Source: Halorubrum trapanicum
GTDB taxonomy: Archaea; Halobacteriota; Halobacteria; Halobacteriales; Haloferacaceae
Length of the DNA: 64,000 nucleotides
Assembly (NCBI RefSeq): GCF_017873555.1
Contig: NZ_JAGGKE010000001.1
Coordinates: forward strand, 372,001-436,000
Direction: 5' to 3'
The notes beneath the pieces are model-generated. The model was not told the origin of the DNA, searched no databases, and worked only from the letters and a program-made list of their open reading frames with translations. This document shows, piece after piece, positions 50,980-59,254 of this stretch. A program made the position numbers and the translations under genes. Position 1 is the first letter of the stretch, and the number at the start of each line of letters is the position of its first letter.

Positions 50980-52443
50980 TCACGCGATACGCTCTTTGAT
51001 CCGCCTGAGGGCGGGGAGGAGAACATTGCCGAGCGTTAGTCGAAAGTGCGGACTAAGAACGGCTAATGTACCGAAGTAGACGGCAGCGCCGAAACCGATA
51101 AGTCCGACGACCGGGAGCCACCACGACAGCGCAATCAAGGGCCTGACGGCGATGATAGTGATGTACATCAGTACTGCGCTCCCGAACTGTGCCCACAGCG
51201 GCCAAGGGAGGATGATACCGCCCAACTCTCTTTTGCTTAAGTATTGGTAGGAAAATAATACTACTACTTCGACAAAAAGGGTCGCCGCAATAATCCCCAG
51301 CAGGCCGTCCCAGTAGTAACCGAGCACACCGGCGAGCGGAAGGTGGATGATGAGTGCCGCTGTCCGGAGTCGGAAGACGAACTGCGGCCGGTCAGAGCTT
51401 TCGAGCGCCGTCGCGAACGGGTCCTGATAGATGTAGAAGATGAAGAAGCCGGCCACACCAACGAGTGCGGCTCCCCCAGCGCCGAAGCTTGACCCGAAAA
51501 AGGTCCGCATTAGTGCCGCTGGCATCGCCAGCGCACCGAAGAACATCGGGAGGACAAGCAGCCCCGAGTATGCGACGGTGTTCACTACATCCTCCCTGAT
51601 TTCTTGGCCGAGCGAGGTGAGTCCACTCACTTTCACTCCGAGCGCGTTTGAGATGCTCCCCGAGAGCTGTTGGGCCGGCGTGACGATCCGGAGCGCCGTC
51701 TCGTAGAATCCCACTGCCGCGTCCCCCGCGAAGAAGCCGATGAGGATCACGTCGACACGCTTGTAGAAGTCCTCGACGACAGCGGTCGGCACAGAGTAGC
51801 GCGCAAAGACGAAGAGGTCCTCGCTAGTGTCACCGAATCCCTTGAGTCTGGGTCGGACGCCGGCGGCAGCAAACACTCCGAGCGCGGTGATGAGCGTTCC
51901 GCCAGCGAGGCCAGCAAGCAGGCCGAACGCTTCGTAGCCCGCGAACAACAGCGGAAGCTGGAATCCGAGTGTGAGTACGCTCCGGACGGTGTCGGCCCAC
52001 AGCGAGCGGCTCGGGTATCCCAGCCCGGCGTAAAAGCGATTGAGTATCTGGAAGAGTCCGACCGTGGCGAGCACGGCTACGACGGCCGTGACGACGAGCG
52101 GCGTCATTGGCAAGAACGAGGTGTAGTACGCGACGGCAAACGTGGCAGTCGCGACGACGACGACCCACGCGAGGTGGAACGCTATCCCCACTGCCAGATA
52201 CGGACGGGGGTCCGCACCCGCCTCGCTGACGCGCTTCTTCAGGGCAACCCCGACACCCGCGTCGACGCGGACAAGGAGGAGCGCTATCGCGAGCGCGAAG
52301 TAGTACCGCCCCGTCCCCGCGGGGCCGAGGACGCGAGCGAATAACACCACCCCGACGAACCCCAGTCCGGACATCGTAAATTTCGCTGCGACCGAGGAGA
52401 GGGCTTCGCTACCCAGATCGAGGTCAGCGGTGTTCTCCGCCAT
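50980..52443 (-). CDS. Polysaccharide/lipid-linked glycan flippase (Wzx-like)
   Basis: The 487-residue protein has about fourteen membrane segments and begins with SSVAAKFTMSGLGFVGVVLFARVLGPAGTGRYYFALA, the MOP/Wzx family entry pattern (motif ARVLGPAGTGRYY). It probably moves a lipid-linked glycan across the membrane for AglB or another ligase. The gene is less GC-rich than housekeeping genes of this window, common in glycan loci. It starts three bases after the upstream hydrolase stop, so it is co-transcribed. Confidence 0.88.
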   Translation of the reverse strand: MAENTADLDLGSEALSSVAAKFTMSGLGFVGVVLFARVLGPAGTGRYYFALAIALLLVRVDAGVGVALKKRVSEAGADPRPYLAVGIAFHLAWVVVVATATFAVAYYTSFLPMTPLVVTAVVAVLATVGLFQILNRFYAGLGYPSRSLWADTVRSVLTLGFQLPLLFAGYEAFGLLAGLAGGTLITALGVFAAAGVRPRLKGFGDTSEDLFVFARYSVPTAVVEDFYKRVDVILIGFFAGDAAVGFYETALRIVTPAQQLSGSISNALGVKVSGLTSLGQEIREDVVNTVAYSGLLVLPMFFGALAMPAALMRTFFGSSFGAGGAALVGVAGFFIFYIYQDPFATALESSDRPQFVFRLRTAALIIHLPLAGVLGYYWDGLLGIIAATLFVEVVVLFSYQYLSKRELGGIILPWPLWAQFGSAVLMYITIIAVRPLIALSWWLPVVGLIGFGAAVYFGTLAVLSPHFRLTLGNVLLPALRRIKERIA

Positions 52444-52446
52444 CCG

Positions 52447-53583
52447 TTACTTGTAGCCCAGTGCTTCGAGGTCGTCTTCAGGGAGTTGGTCCTTCGAGAC
52501 GGGCTCTGCTGCGGTGGCGGCCCACTCCTCCAACGCGAGTTCGAGGTCACGGTCCGTCGCTGTTTCGCCGTCGAGGGTGCGAATGCCCTCTGCGTTGGCA
52601 AAGTGCTGAGCGTTCATCGCGGCATGGCTGCCGTTCGACGCAGCAAACGCGGTACCTCGCGAGAGATCCCCGTCACCGTGTTCAGCGCCCAGAAATACAG
52701 AGGGAATATCCACGAGGCTCCGGACCTCGCTGTCGGCAAGGTCGACAGAAAGGTTCCGCCCGGTGGCTGGCACGCGCAGTATCTCGGGGCACATCGTCGC
52801 GTGGTGGCCCCACTCACCGTACTCACCGAGCAACTCGCCGTGGTCCGCGCAGAACAACACTCTTGTCTCGTCGGGCACCGCTTCCCAGAGGCGCGCGAGG
52901 CGGTCATCCAGTTCCTGAACCTCGCCCCGGTAGAGTTCACGTCCGAGTTCGACGTCGTCCTCGCTCCCGCGGCCGTCGAGCAGGCGGCGGGTGACCTTCT
53001 GGGCCTCCGTCCGCGAGACCGGGGCGTCGTCTGGGTTGTACGGGTGGTGAGGCTCCATAAAGTGGAGCCAGCCGAACCAGTCGCCGTCGGGCGCCTCCGT
53101 CGCGACGTCCTCCAACAGGTCGTCGATGACCTCGGCCGCGGGTCGGTAGTCGCGAGAGGCGTCTCCAACCGTGCCCCGCAGGCTCTGGTATGCGTTGTAC
53201 GCCCGCGAGGCGATTCCGTAGACGGTGCTCTGAGGCGTCATGTTCGCCGCAACCCGGTCCTTCAGCGAGGATCCGTCGCGCTCGGGTTCGACGAAGCGGT
53301 CGAAACCCGCGTCGTAGCCGTAGCGTTCGGAGAGGAAGCGGTTCGTCGAAACGCCAATTTTGTAGCCGGCGTCGACCTTCGGCACGAAGCTCTCCTCGGG
53401 CGTCACGCCTGCCTCGTCCGGATAGACCCCACCGATGATCGACTGGAAACAGGATGGTGTCGCCGTGTTCGTCGCGAACGTCGCTGGGTGGGCCTCGCCG
53501 AGGAACGCCCGCGTCTCAGGCATGTACTGGTAGTGGTCGTAGCGTAGGGAGTCCACGGTGACGAGAAGGGCGGGCGGGCTCAT
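52447..53583 (-). CDS. Sulfatase-like alkaline-phosphatase-superfamily enzyme
   Basis: The 378-residue protein has the metal Asp in LLVTVDSLRYDHY, a nucleophile region NTATPSCFQSIIGG, GWLHFMEPHHPY and VLFCADHGELLGEYG with the late metal ligands. The Cys-x-Pro-x-Arg sequence needed for formylglycine of classic sulfatases is not present, so a phospho- or phosphoglycerol-transfer role is as likely as sulfate removal. It ends LEALGYK, like its three paralogues upstream. The start MSPPALLV at 53583 is taken; nine codons more are open. Confidence 0.85.
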   Translation of the reverse strand: MSPPALLVTVDSLRYDHYQYMPETRAFLGEAHPATFATNTATPSCFQSIIGGVYPDEAGVTPEESFVPKVDAGYKIGVSTNRFLSERYGYDAGFDRFVEPERDGSSLKDRVAANMTPQSTVYGIASRAYNAYQSLRGTVGDASRDYRPAAEVIDDLLEDVATEAPDGDWFGWLHFMEPHHPYNPDDAPVSRTEAQKVTRRLLDGRGSEDDVELGRELYRGEVQELDDRLARLWEAVPDETRVLFCADHGELLGEYGEWGHHATMCPEILRVPATGRNLSVDLADSEVRSLVDIPSVFLGAEHGDGDLSRGTAFAASNGSHAAMNAQHFANAEGIRTLDGETATDRDLELALEEWAATAAEPVSKDQLPEDDLEALGYK

Positions 53584-53626
53584 CGTCCGTCCTTCGCTCC
53601 CGTTGGGCATAAATCTCGTGCGGCGC

Positions 53627-54583
53627 TCATCTGTACCCCAGCGCGGTCAAGCGGTCTTCTAGCGTCGACTGTTCAAGTTCGACCTCCACGGGTTCGATCT
53701 TGGGTTCCAGAGTCCACTCATCGGTGGCGCTCGTCTCCACCCACGGCACTTCCCGGAGGGCGGACGCCGGGACGTGACGATAGTGGCCGTAAAGGCCCCA
53801 CTCGCCGAAGGCCTCGCCGTGGTCGCTGGAGATGATAACTGTTCCGGAGTCGAGGTTCTTCAGGAGGGGCGCAACCCCGTCCTCAAGCACCCAGCGGAGG
53901 TTGTCTCGGTAGGCGGCCCACGCCTCTTCTTGGTCTATCTCACCCATCTGGAGGAGGTCCCAAACCGATTTTTCAGCCTCGCCGCGCTCGTCTGCCTCCG
54001 CGCGGTCGCCCACGTCGAGCGATCGGTAAGGAACGTGAGGTTGCATGTAGTGGACGATCAGGCGGTCGAAGTTTCCCTCCCGGCCGACCGAGACGGCCCG
54101 ATCGGTGACAGTTTCGGGCGGGACGACACCGAGGTCGTCGTCCCAGCCGTAACGCCACACCTCGTCAAGTAGGCCGAACGCTTCGGGGTCGGGTTCGAAG
54201 GCGTCGCCGAACTCTTGTGAGAAGTTGTTCGCGCAGACGTAGGCGGTGTCAGCTATTGTTTCCGGATCCGCGCCCGCGAACGTCCGGTCAAGGAACTCCC
54301 ATGACGTGGAACCGACCGAAGTGAAAGAGGGGATGTCACCGGGGAGGAAGTCGTACTCGTTACTCACTTCGGCCATCACGTCGGGACGGCAGGTGTCGAG
54401 GAGCAGGAGGACATCCCACTCCTCCTCGTAGACGTTCGTACCCCGCTGATCGAACCCAAAGGTGTGAGAGGAGTGACGCAGGGCGCCGCCCCAAAAATCA
54501 AGAGCAGCTGAACGCCCGCCCTTACGCAATCCGTACTGGTCGAGTTTGAACCGGGACTCCTCAACCCAGTCGACAAACGTCAT
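53627..54583 (-). CDS. Sulfatase-like protein, tandem paralogue 1
   Basis: The 318-residue protein has WDVLLLLDTCRPDVMAEV (metal Asp), a candidate nucleophile SVGSTSWEF, LIVHYMQPHVPYRS and IISSDHGEAFGEWGLYGH. It is closely related to the next two upstream genes and overlaps the second by four bases. No signal peptide is visible, so it probably works in the cytoplasm or at the inner membrane face. The tail DRLTALGYR is a family signature. The substrate, presumably a glycan or lipid phosphate/sulfate, is unknown. Confidence 0.82.
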   Translation of the reverse strand: MTFVDWVEESRFKLDQYGLRKGGRSAALDFWGGALRHSSHTFGFDQRGTNVYEEEWDVLLLLDTCRPDVMAEVSNEYDFLPGDIPSFTSVGSTSWEFLDRTFAGADPETIADTAYVCANNFSQEFGDAFEPDPEAFGLLDEVWRYGWDDDLGVVPPETVTDRAVSVGREGNFDRLIVHYMQPHVPYRSLDVGDRAEADERGEAEKSVWDLLQMGEIDQEEAWAAYRDNLRWVLEDGVAPLLKNLDSGTVIISSDHGEAFGEWGLYGHYRHVPASALREVPWVETSATDEWTLEPKIEPVEVELEQSTLEDRLTALGYR

Positions 54584-55617
54584 ACGTACCCGAGGGCTTC
54601 GAGGCGGTTCTGGCGCTCCGAATCGGACACCTCGGACTCGGTAGGTCCGGTCTCTACCACGAGTTCGCCCGAGTCTGTCGCGCTCGTCTCCACCCACGGA
54701 ACCTCCTTCAGCGTCCGAATTGGAACGTAGGGTGGGTGGGCGTATGTGCCCCACTCCCGGCCGGTCGGGCCGTTGCCGGTCCACTTCTGTAGCCCCCAGC
54801 GACCGAACACCTCGCCGTGGTCGCTGGTGAGGACGACCGTATCGGCGTCGACGTTGTTCAAGAGTGGTTCGACACCGTCTTCCATCACCCAGCGGAGGTT
54901 GTCACGGTAGGCGTCCCACACTTCCTCAACCGAAACTTCACCCGCGCGGAGTTCCTCCCACATCTCGCGCGCCGGGTGGGTCGCGCCCTGGTTGCCGATA
55001 CCGGGTTTCTCGTCCCAGCCGTAGCGGTCGATCATCGAGCGATAGGGGGCGTGGGGCTGCATATAGTGAACGACCAGCTGCTCGGGATCGTATTCGCGCG
55101 CGGCGGCGACGGCGCGCTCGGTGACCACGTCGGGTGGCGTCGTGTAGTCGTCGTCGTTCCAGCCGTACTTGTGGACCTCGTCCAGGTGGAGGAGGGCGTC
55201 CTCGTCGATATGCTCAGCGAACAGGTTGGACGTGACGTACGCTGTATCCGCCAGCTTCTCGGTGTAGTTCCCGTTGACGCTCCGGTCTATCGTCGGTTCG
55301 GGGTAGTCTCCGTTGGTGAAGTTCTTCTTCACCCACTCAACGGAGGCCGACCCGAGGGAGATGTGGGTCGGCACGTCTCGGGGGACGTAGTCGTACTCCC
55401 CGGCCATTTCCGCGAGCAGATCTGGACGACAAGTGTCGAGGACGACCAGCACGTCCCACTCGCGCTCAAACACCGACGTGCCGTAGTTGTAGCCGTTCCG
55501 TCCGACCCGGTCGAGGACGCCCGTAAGGAGTGCCTCAGCGGAGCCCCGCCCGCCGGTGAGGGCCCCGTACTCCGCCACGCGCTCCCGGGATTCGTCCATC
55601 CAGTCCTGAAGCGTCAT
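54580..55617 (-). CDS. Sulfatase-like protein, tandem paralogue 2
   Basis: The 345-residue protein has WDVLVVLDTCRPDLLAEM, the candidate nucleophile region SLGSASVEW, QLVVHYMQPHAPYRSM and VVLTSDHGEVFGRWG. Relative to its paralogues it has an insertion of about 15 residues after FGRWG (QKWTGNGPTGREWGTYAH) and ends RLEALGYV. A TATA-like box at 55677-55685 suggests that it is the first gene of a transcription unit that continues through paralogue 1, the sulfatase-like gene and the flippase. Confidence 0.82.
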   Translation of the reverse strand: MTLQDWMDESRERVAEYGALTGGRGSAEALLTGVLDRVGRNGYNYGTSVFEREWDVLVVLDTCRPDLLAEMAGEYDYVPRDVPTHISLGSASVEWVKKNFTNGDYPEPTIDRSVNGNYTEKLADTAYVTSNLFAEHIDEDALLHLDEVHKYGWNDDDYTTPPDVVTERAVAAAREYDPEQLVVHYMQPHAPYRSMIDRYGWDEKPGIGNQGATHPAREMWEELRAGEVSVEEVWDAYRDNLRWVMEDGVEPLLNNVDADTVVLTSDHGEVFGRWGLQKWTGNGPTGREWGTYAHPPYVPIRTLKEVPWVETSATDSGELVVETGPTESEVSDSERQNRLEALGYV

Positions 55618-55676
55618 ATTGAGCTGTCATCGCGCCGTGCGGCACGACGTGTTATCGGGAGAGTTGGCCCCGCTCC

Positions 55677-55685
55677 TTTTAATAC
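55677..55685 (-). promoter_or_regulatory. TATA-like box for the sulfatase-like/flippase operon
   Basis: On the minus strand GTATTAAAA lies about 60 bases before the ATG at 55617, giving a leader of roughly 35 bases. It is the only AT-rich stretch of the 147-base gap. Confidence 0.55.
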
Positions 55686-55764
55686 TTCCCTATTGGTAGC
55701 GCCCCGTGACCCGGAGACGGCCGTCACAGGGACTCTCAATGAGGTTCAAGGGCATCGAGGGGAG

Positions 55765-56730
55765 TCAGCGGTAGCCCAGCGCTGCGAGGCGGTCCTCAAC
55801 CTCCCGGTCGCTCAGCCGGGTGGCCTCGGGCTCTATCTCCGGATCGAGTTCGCCCGAGTCGCTCGCCTCCGTCGTCGCCCACGGCACCCGCTTGAGCGGC
55901 GGGATGGGCGCAGGCGTGCTGTGACCGTAGTACCACCAGTCGCCGAACCCCTCGCCGTGGTCGCTAGTCACGGCTACTGTGCCGTCGATGTTCTCCAAAA
56001 GCGGCGCGACACCGCTGTTGAGAACCCAGCGCAGTGTGTCCCGGTAAGCCCTCCACGTCTCATCGACGGTGAGGCGGCCCGTCCTCAGGCGCTCCCACAT
56101 ATTCATCTCCGGGCGGTCATCCGGGTTATCCATTCCCACGGTGAGGGAGTACCACTCGGGGTGTTCCTGAACGAAGGTCCTGTAGGGGGCGTGAGGCTGC
56201 ATGTAGTGGACGATCAGTCGCTCGGCGTCGTGTTTGCGGCCGATGGCGACGGCGCGGTCGGTGAGGTTCTCCGGCGGGACGTTCCCCCAGTTCACATCCC
56301 ACGCGTACTTCCAGACCTCGTCTATCAGGTAGAGCGCGTCGGGGTCGGGTATGTCTCTGGTGTGCGGATTCGCGCTCACATAGGCCGTCTTCTCCAGTTC
56401 CTCGCCGTGCTCGTCGGGGTCGAAGGTCTTGCGTATCCACTCCGGCGAGCGCGACCCGACGGAGTTGATCCGGTCTCGCTCCGGGTTGTACCCCGAGAGG
56501 AAGTCGTACTCCTCGCTGACTTCGGCCAGCAGGTCGGGGCGACAGGTGTCCAACACGACCAATACGTCCCACTCTTTCTCCCAGACAGGAGTGCCGTAGT
56601 TGTATATGTGTTCGCCGATTTTGCCCAGCCCACCTTCGTACAACTCTTGGACGGCGCCGTAAACGCCCGTCGCCGCGCCGTCGCGCCCGAAGCGTTTGAC
56701 GCTGTTCTCGACCCACTCGCCGAGCGTCAT
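55765..56730 (-). CDS. Sulfatase-like protein, tandem paralogue 3
   Basis: The 321-residue protein has WDVLVVLDTCRPDLLAEV, SVGSRSPEW, LIVHYMQPHAPYRTF and VAVTSDHGEGFGDWWYYGH, ending RLAALGYR. It overlaps the upstream glycosyltransferase by four bases and so belongs to the GT2-GT4 transcription unit, whereas paralogues 1 and 2 follow a separate promoter. Three related genes in one strand order indicate tandem duplication followed by divergence. Confidence 0.82.
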   Translation of the reverse strand: MTLGEWVENSVKRFGRDGAATGVYGAVQELYEGGLGKIGEHIYNYGTPVWEKEWDVLVVLDTCRPDLLAEVSEEYDFLSGYNPERDRINSVGSRSPEWIRKTFDPDEHGEELEKTAYVSANPHTRDIPDPDALYLIDEVWKYAWDVNWGNVPPENLTDRAVAIGRKHDAERLIVHYMQPHAPYRTFVQEHPEWYSLTVGMDNPDDRPEMNMWERLRTGRLTVDETWRAYRDTLRWVLNSGVAPLLENIDGTVAVTSDHGEGFGDWWYYGHSTPAPIPPLKRVPWATTEASDSGELDPEIEPEATRLSDREVEDRLAALGYR

Positions 56731-57992
56731 TCCGCGTCACCCCCCTCGAACGGGTCCGGTGGCTGGGTTTCACCGCCCCGCGTGTCTCCCGAACCGGAGT
56801 CGGACTCCCCGGATACGTCCGTCTCGAGCACCGTCACGCAGGACTCAGACTGCGCTCGTGCGACGGCCTCGCGCATCCCCTCGCGGAACGCCGCTGTACT
56901 GTAGCGCTCGGCGAAGGTCTGGATCTGCGCGGAGGACCATGCGACGCCCTCCTGTTCGAAGCGCGCTATCGACTCGCGAATACTCGCTGGGTTGGGGCCG
57001 TGGGTGTAGCCGTTCTCACCGTCCCGAACTTGGTACTTTGTGTACCCCTCCGCGACCCCGAGGACCGGGGTACCACTCGCGAAGGCCTCAACGGGTATCA
57101 TCCCGAAGTCCTCGTTCATCGCGTTGAACAACAGAGCCTTCGCCTCACCGAGGCGACGTTTCTTCTCGGTCTCGTCCATGTAACCAACGAATGTGACGTT
57201 CTCGGGCGCGCGCGATTCAAGGGCGCCGCGCTCCCTGCCCGCACCGCCAACAACGAGTTCGGTGTCTAATTCGTCGAAAGCGTCGACGATGGCGCCGATT
57301 CTCTTCTCCGGGATGAGCCGGGAGTACGTCAGGTAGTAGTCCGCTCGCTCGCGGGGTTCGTACTCCCCAACAGGGACCGGTGGGTAGACGACACTCACCT
57401 TTTCGCTGGGGACGCCCCAGTAGCGCTGGACCCGCCGCGCGACGAGTTCGCTATTGGCGACGAAGCGGTCTGGGTAGTTCGTGTTCGGCAGGAACAGCGT
57501 CCGAGCGAGGAAGGCATAGAGACGGGTTATCGGACTCCCAGCACGCTGCTGGAACAGGTCGTATGGCGTGCGCGGCGTGCTGTGGATATAGTGTACGAGC
57601 GTTTGTTCATCTTCGGGGACATACCATGACAGTTCGTTCTTCGAGAGGACGAGCGTGTCGTACTCGGTTAGCTCGGGGAGTCGCTGCGCAGCCCACGCGT
57701 AGTAGAGGTCTCGTGTGAGGATGTTCCGTTTCAGGAAGGAGACGGGCGAGTCATTGAATAGGCTTGTCGTCTCCACGTCGGTGGGCAGATAATCAGGATC
57801 ACCGAAACCATAGTAGAGTGGCGCATCAAAGAGCCGTGCGAGTTCGTCTGAGACCCGTTCGGCACCACCGCGTTCGAGGTAGTTGCCGTGTGCGACGGCG
57901 ACGCTCCCGAAAGTCTCAGCGTCAACTGACTTTAGGTCCGTATCAGCGGTCTCGTCCACGTCGTCGTCATCTCCCGCTTCTTTCATACTCAT
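56727..57992 (-). CDS. Glycosyltransferase, GT4 family
   Basis: The 421-residue protein has a GT-B fold: an N-terminal half with AVAHGNYLERGGAERV, then YYLTYSRLIPEKRIGAIVDAF opening the nucleotide-sugar domain and the E-x7-E motif NEDFGMIPVEAFASGTPVLG. It would transfer a hexose from an NDP-sugar onto the growing lipid-linked glycan in the cytoplasm. The last 40 residues are a low-complexity acidic tail. It overlaps both neighbours by four bases. Confidence 0.92.
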   Translation of the reverse strand: MSMKEAGDDDDVDETADTDLKSVDAETFGSVAVAHGNYLERGGAERVSDELARLFDAPLYYGFGDPDYLPTDVETTSLFNDSPVSFLKRNILTRDLYYAWAAQRLPELTEYDTLVLSKNELSWYVPEDEQTLVHYIHSTPRTPYDLFQQRAGSPITRLYAFLARTLFLPNTNYPDRFVANSELVARRVQRYWGVPSEKVSVVYPPVPVGEYEPRERADYYLTYSRLIPEKRIGAIVDAFDELDTELVVGGAGRERGALESRAPENVTFVGYMDETEKKRRLGEAKALLFNAMNEDFGMIPVEAFASGTPVLGVAEGYTKYQVRDGENGYTHGPNPASIRESIARFEQEGVAWSSAQIQTFAERYSTAAFREGMREAVARAQSESCVTVLETDVSGESDSGSGDTRGGETQPPDPFEGGDAE

Positions 57993-59131
57993 TCGTAGAT
58001 CTCCCTGAGTTCCGCGTCCACTTCCCATGTTCCGTCTCCTTTCCCACGGAGCAGATCGATTCCCCCCCGGAGAAGCGATACCTGTGTGTCGAATAGCGAG
58101 TACAACGCTTGGACGGGACCGAGCAGATCCTTCTGTCCGAGGTACGTGAACAGTCCCACTCCCACCGGTAGGGCAAGCCCGACGGCCCCGAACTGTAGAA
58201 TTACCCCGGCTGTCCCAACGATCAGCGTCAGCGCCAGCAGCCACGGCGAGGCGATCATGAACCACCAGTTGAACGGCAACACCGCTCGCCCGTATTTGCC
58301 GTACCGGCCGAGTGCGTCGCGATGCTGAACCAACAGTCGGATCAACCCCATCGCGCGCCGGTCCTTCTGCTTGCGTCGCTTCACGAACTCCGAGTGGCTG
58401 GCCTCCTTGTACCGTACCGCGGGATCGAAGATCACGCGCCCGCCCTGTCGACGGATCTTCAGGGCGAGTTCGGTGTCGTCGGCGAGCGAGTTCGGGTCAA
58501 TCGGGAGCAGCGCGTCGTTCTCGAACGCCGAAAACGGCCCGTGGAAGATCAGCGTCGAGTCGAGATGTGACTCCAGCTGTTGGATGTGCGACTGAACGCC
58601 CCGGTATCCCGACTCCACGCCGCTGCCGCCGAGGACTTCGACGTTGCGCCCCGTGACGGCGTCCACTTCGGGGTCAGCGAGGTTCGCGGCCGCCTCCCGA
58701 AGGACGTCCGGGGGGAGCTTCGAGTCGCAGTCGGTCTTCACGACCATCTCGCGCCCGGCCGCCTCGTACGCCTCGTTTAGCGCGGGCGCGAGCCCGCGAC
58801 GCTCGTCTTCCTCGATCAGCGTGAGGTCCGGAACCTCCAAGTCTGAGAAGTAGTCGCGGATGATCTCGCGCGTTTCGTCCGTCGACGAGTCGACGACGAC
58901 GAGTTCGACCTCCTCCATCGGATAGTCCAAGGCCAGCAGGTCGTCGAGTTTCGCTTCGACGATCCGGGACTCGTTGTACGTCGGGAGGACGATACTAACC
59001 GGGGGTTCGGCCTCGGACTTGGCTGCCGGTGACCCGGACGGACGCAACCACGCGTACAGCCCGAGAAACGCGATGTACGGGGCCGCCGTCACCGCGAGCA
59101 GCACGCCGGCGACGGCCGCGAATGGACTCAT
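57989..59131 (-). CDS. Membrane glycosyltransferase, GT2 family
   Basis: The 380-residue protein has an N-terminal membrane helix, a GT-A domain (PPVSIVLPTYNESRIVEAKL, DSSTDETREII, the DxD-type VKTDCDSKLP and ADDTELALKIRRQGGRV), and two or three C-terminal membrane helices. It fits processive or lipid-acceptor transferases such as dolichol-phosphate sugar synthases. It is first in its operon; a TATA box at 59155-59161 makes the transcript leaderless. It is divergent from aglB. Confidence 0.92.
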   Translation of the reverse strand: MSPFAAVAGVLLAVTAAPYIAFLGLYAWLRPSGSPAAKSEAEPPVSIVLPTYNESRIVEAKLDDLLALDYPMEEVELVVVDSSTDETREIIRDYFSDLEVPDLTLIEEDERRGLAPALNEAYEAAGREMVVKTDCDSKLPPDVLREAAANLADPEVDAVTGRNVEVLGGSGVESGYRGVQSHIQQLESHLDSTLIFHGPFSAFENDALLPIDPNSLADDTELALKIRRQGGRVIFDPAVRYKEASHSEFVKRRKQKDRRAMGLIRLLVQHRDALGRYGKYGRAVLPFNWWFMIASPWLLALTLIVGTAGVILQFGAVGLALPVGVGLFTYLGQKDLLGPVQALYSLFDTQVSLLRGGIDLLRGKGDGTWEVDAELREIYE

Positions 59132-59154
59132 GCGTCGCGCTTGACGCCTGGAGG

Positions 59155-59161
59155 ATAAAAA
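59155..59161 (-). promoter_or_regulatory. TATA box of the GT2-GT4 operon
   Basis: On the minus strand TTTTTAT lies 24-30 bases before the ATG at 59131, consistent with leaderless transcription. Confidence 0.65.
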
Positions 59162-59211
59162 CCCACGCGGATAGTGACGGACCCGCGGTCGACGGCTCGG
59201 AATCGTCCGCG

Positions 59212-59218
59212 TATATAA
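59212..59218 (+). promoter_or_regulatory. TATA box of aglB
   Basis: TATATAA lies 37-43 bases before the aglB ATG at 59255, implying a leader of about 10-15 bases. Together with the box at 59155 it makes a short divergent promoter. Confidence 0.65.
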
Positions 59219-59254
59219 CAAGTCTTAAGCGCGTTTTCACAGTGGCATTTTGTA

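Noticed and set aside
53627-56730. Calling the tandem paralogues true arylsulfatases
   Set aside because: The Cys/Ser-x-Pro-x-Arg formylglycine motif is absent. Only the metal-binding pattern of the wider alkaline-phosphatase superfamily is present.
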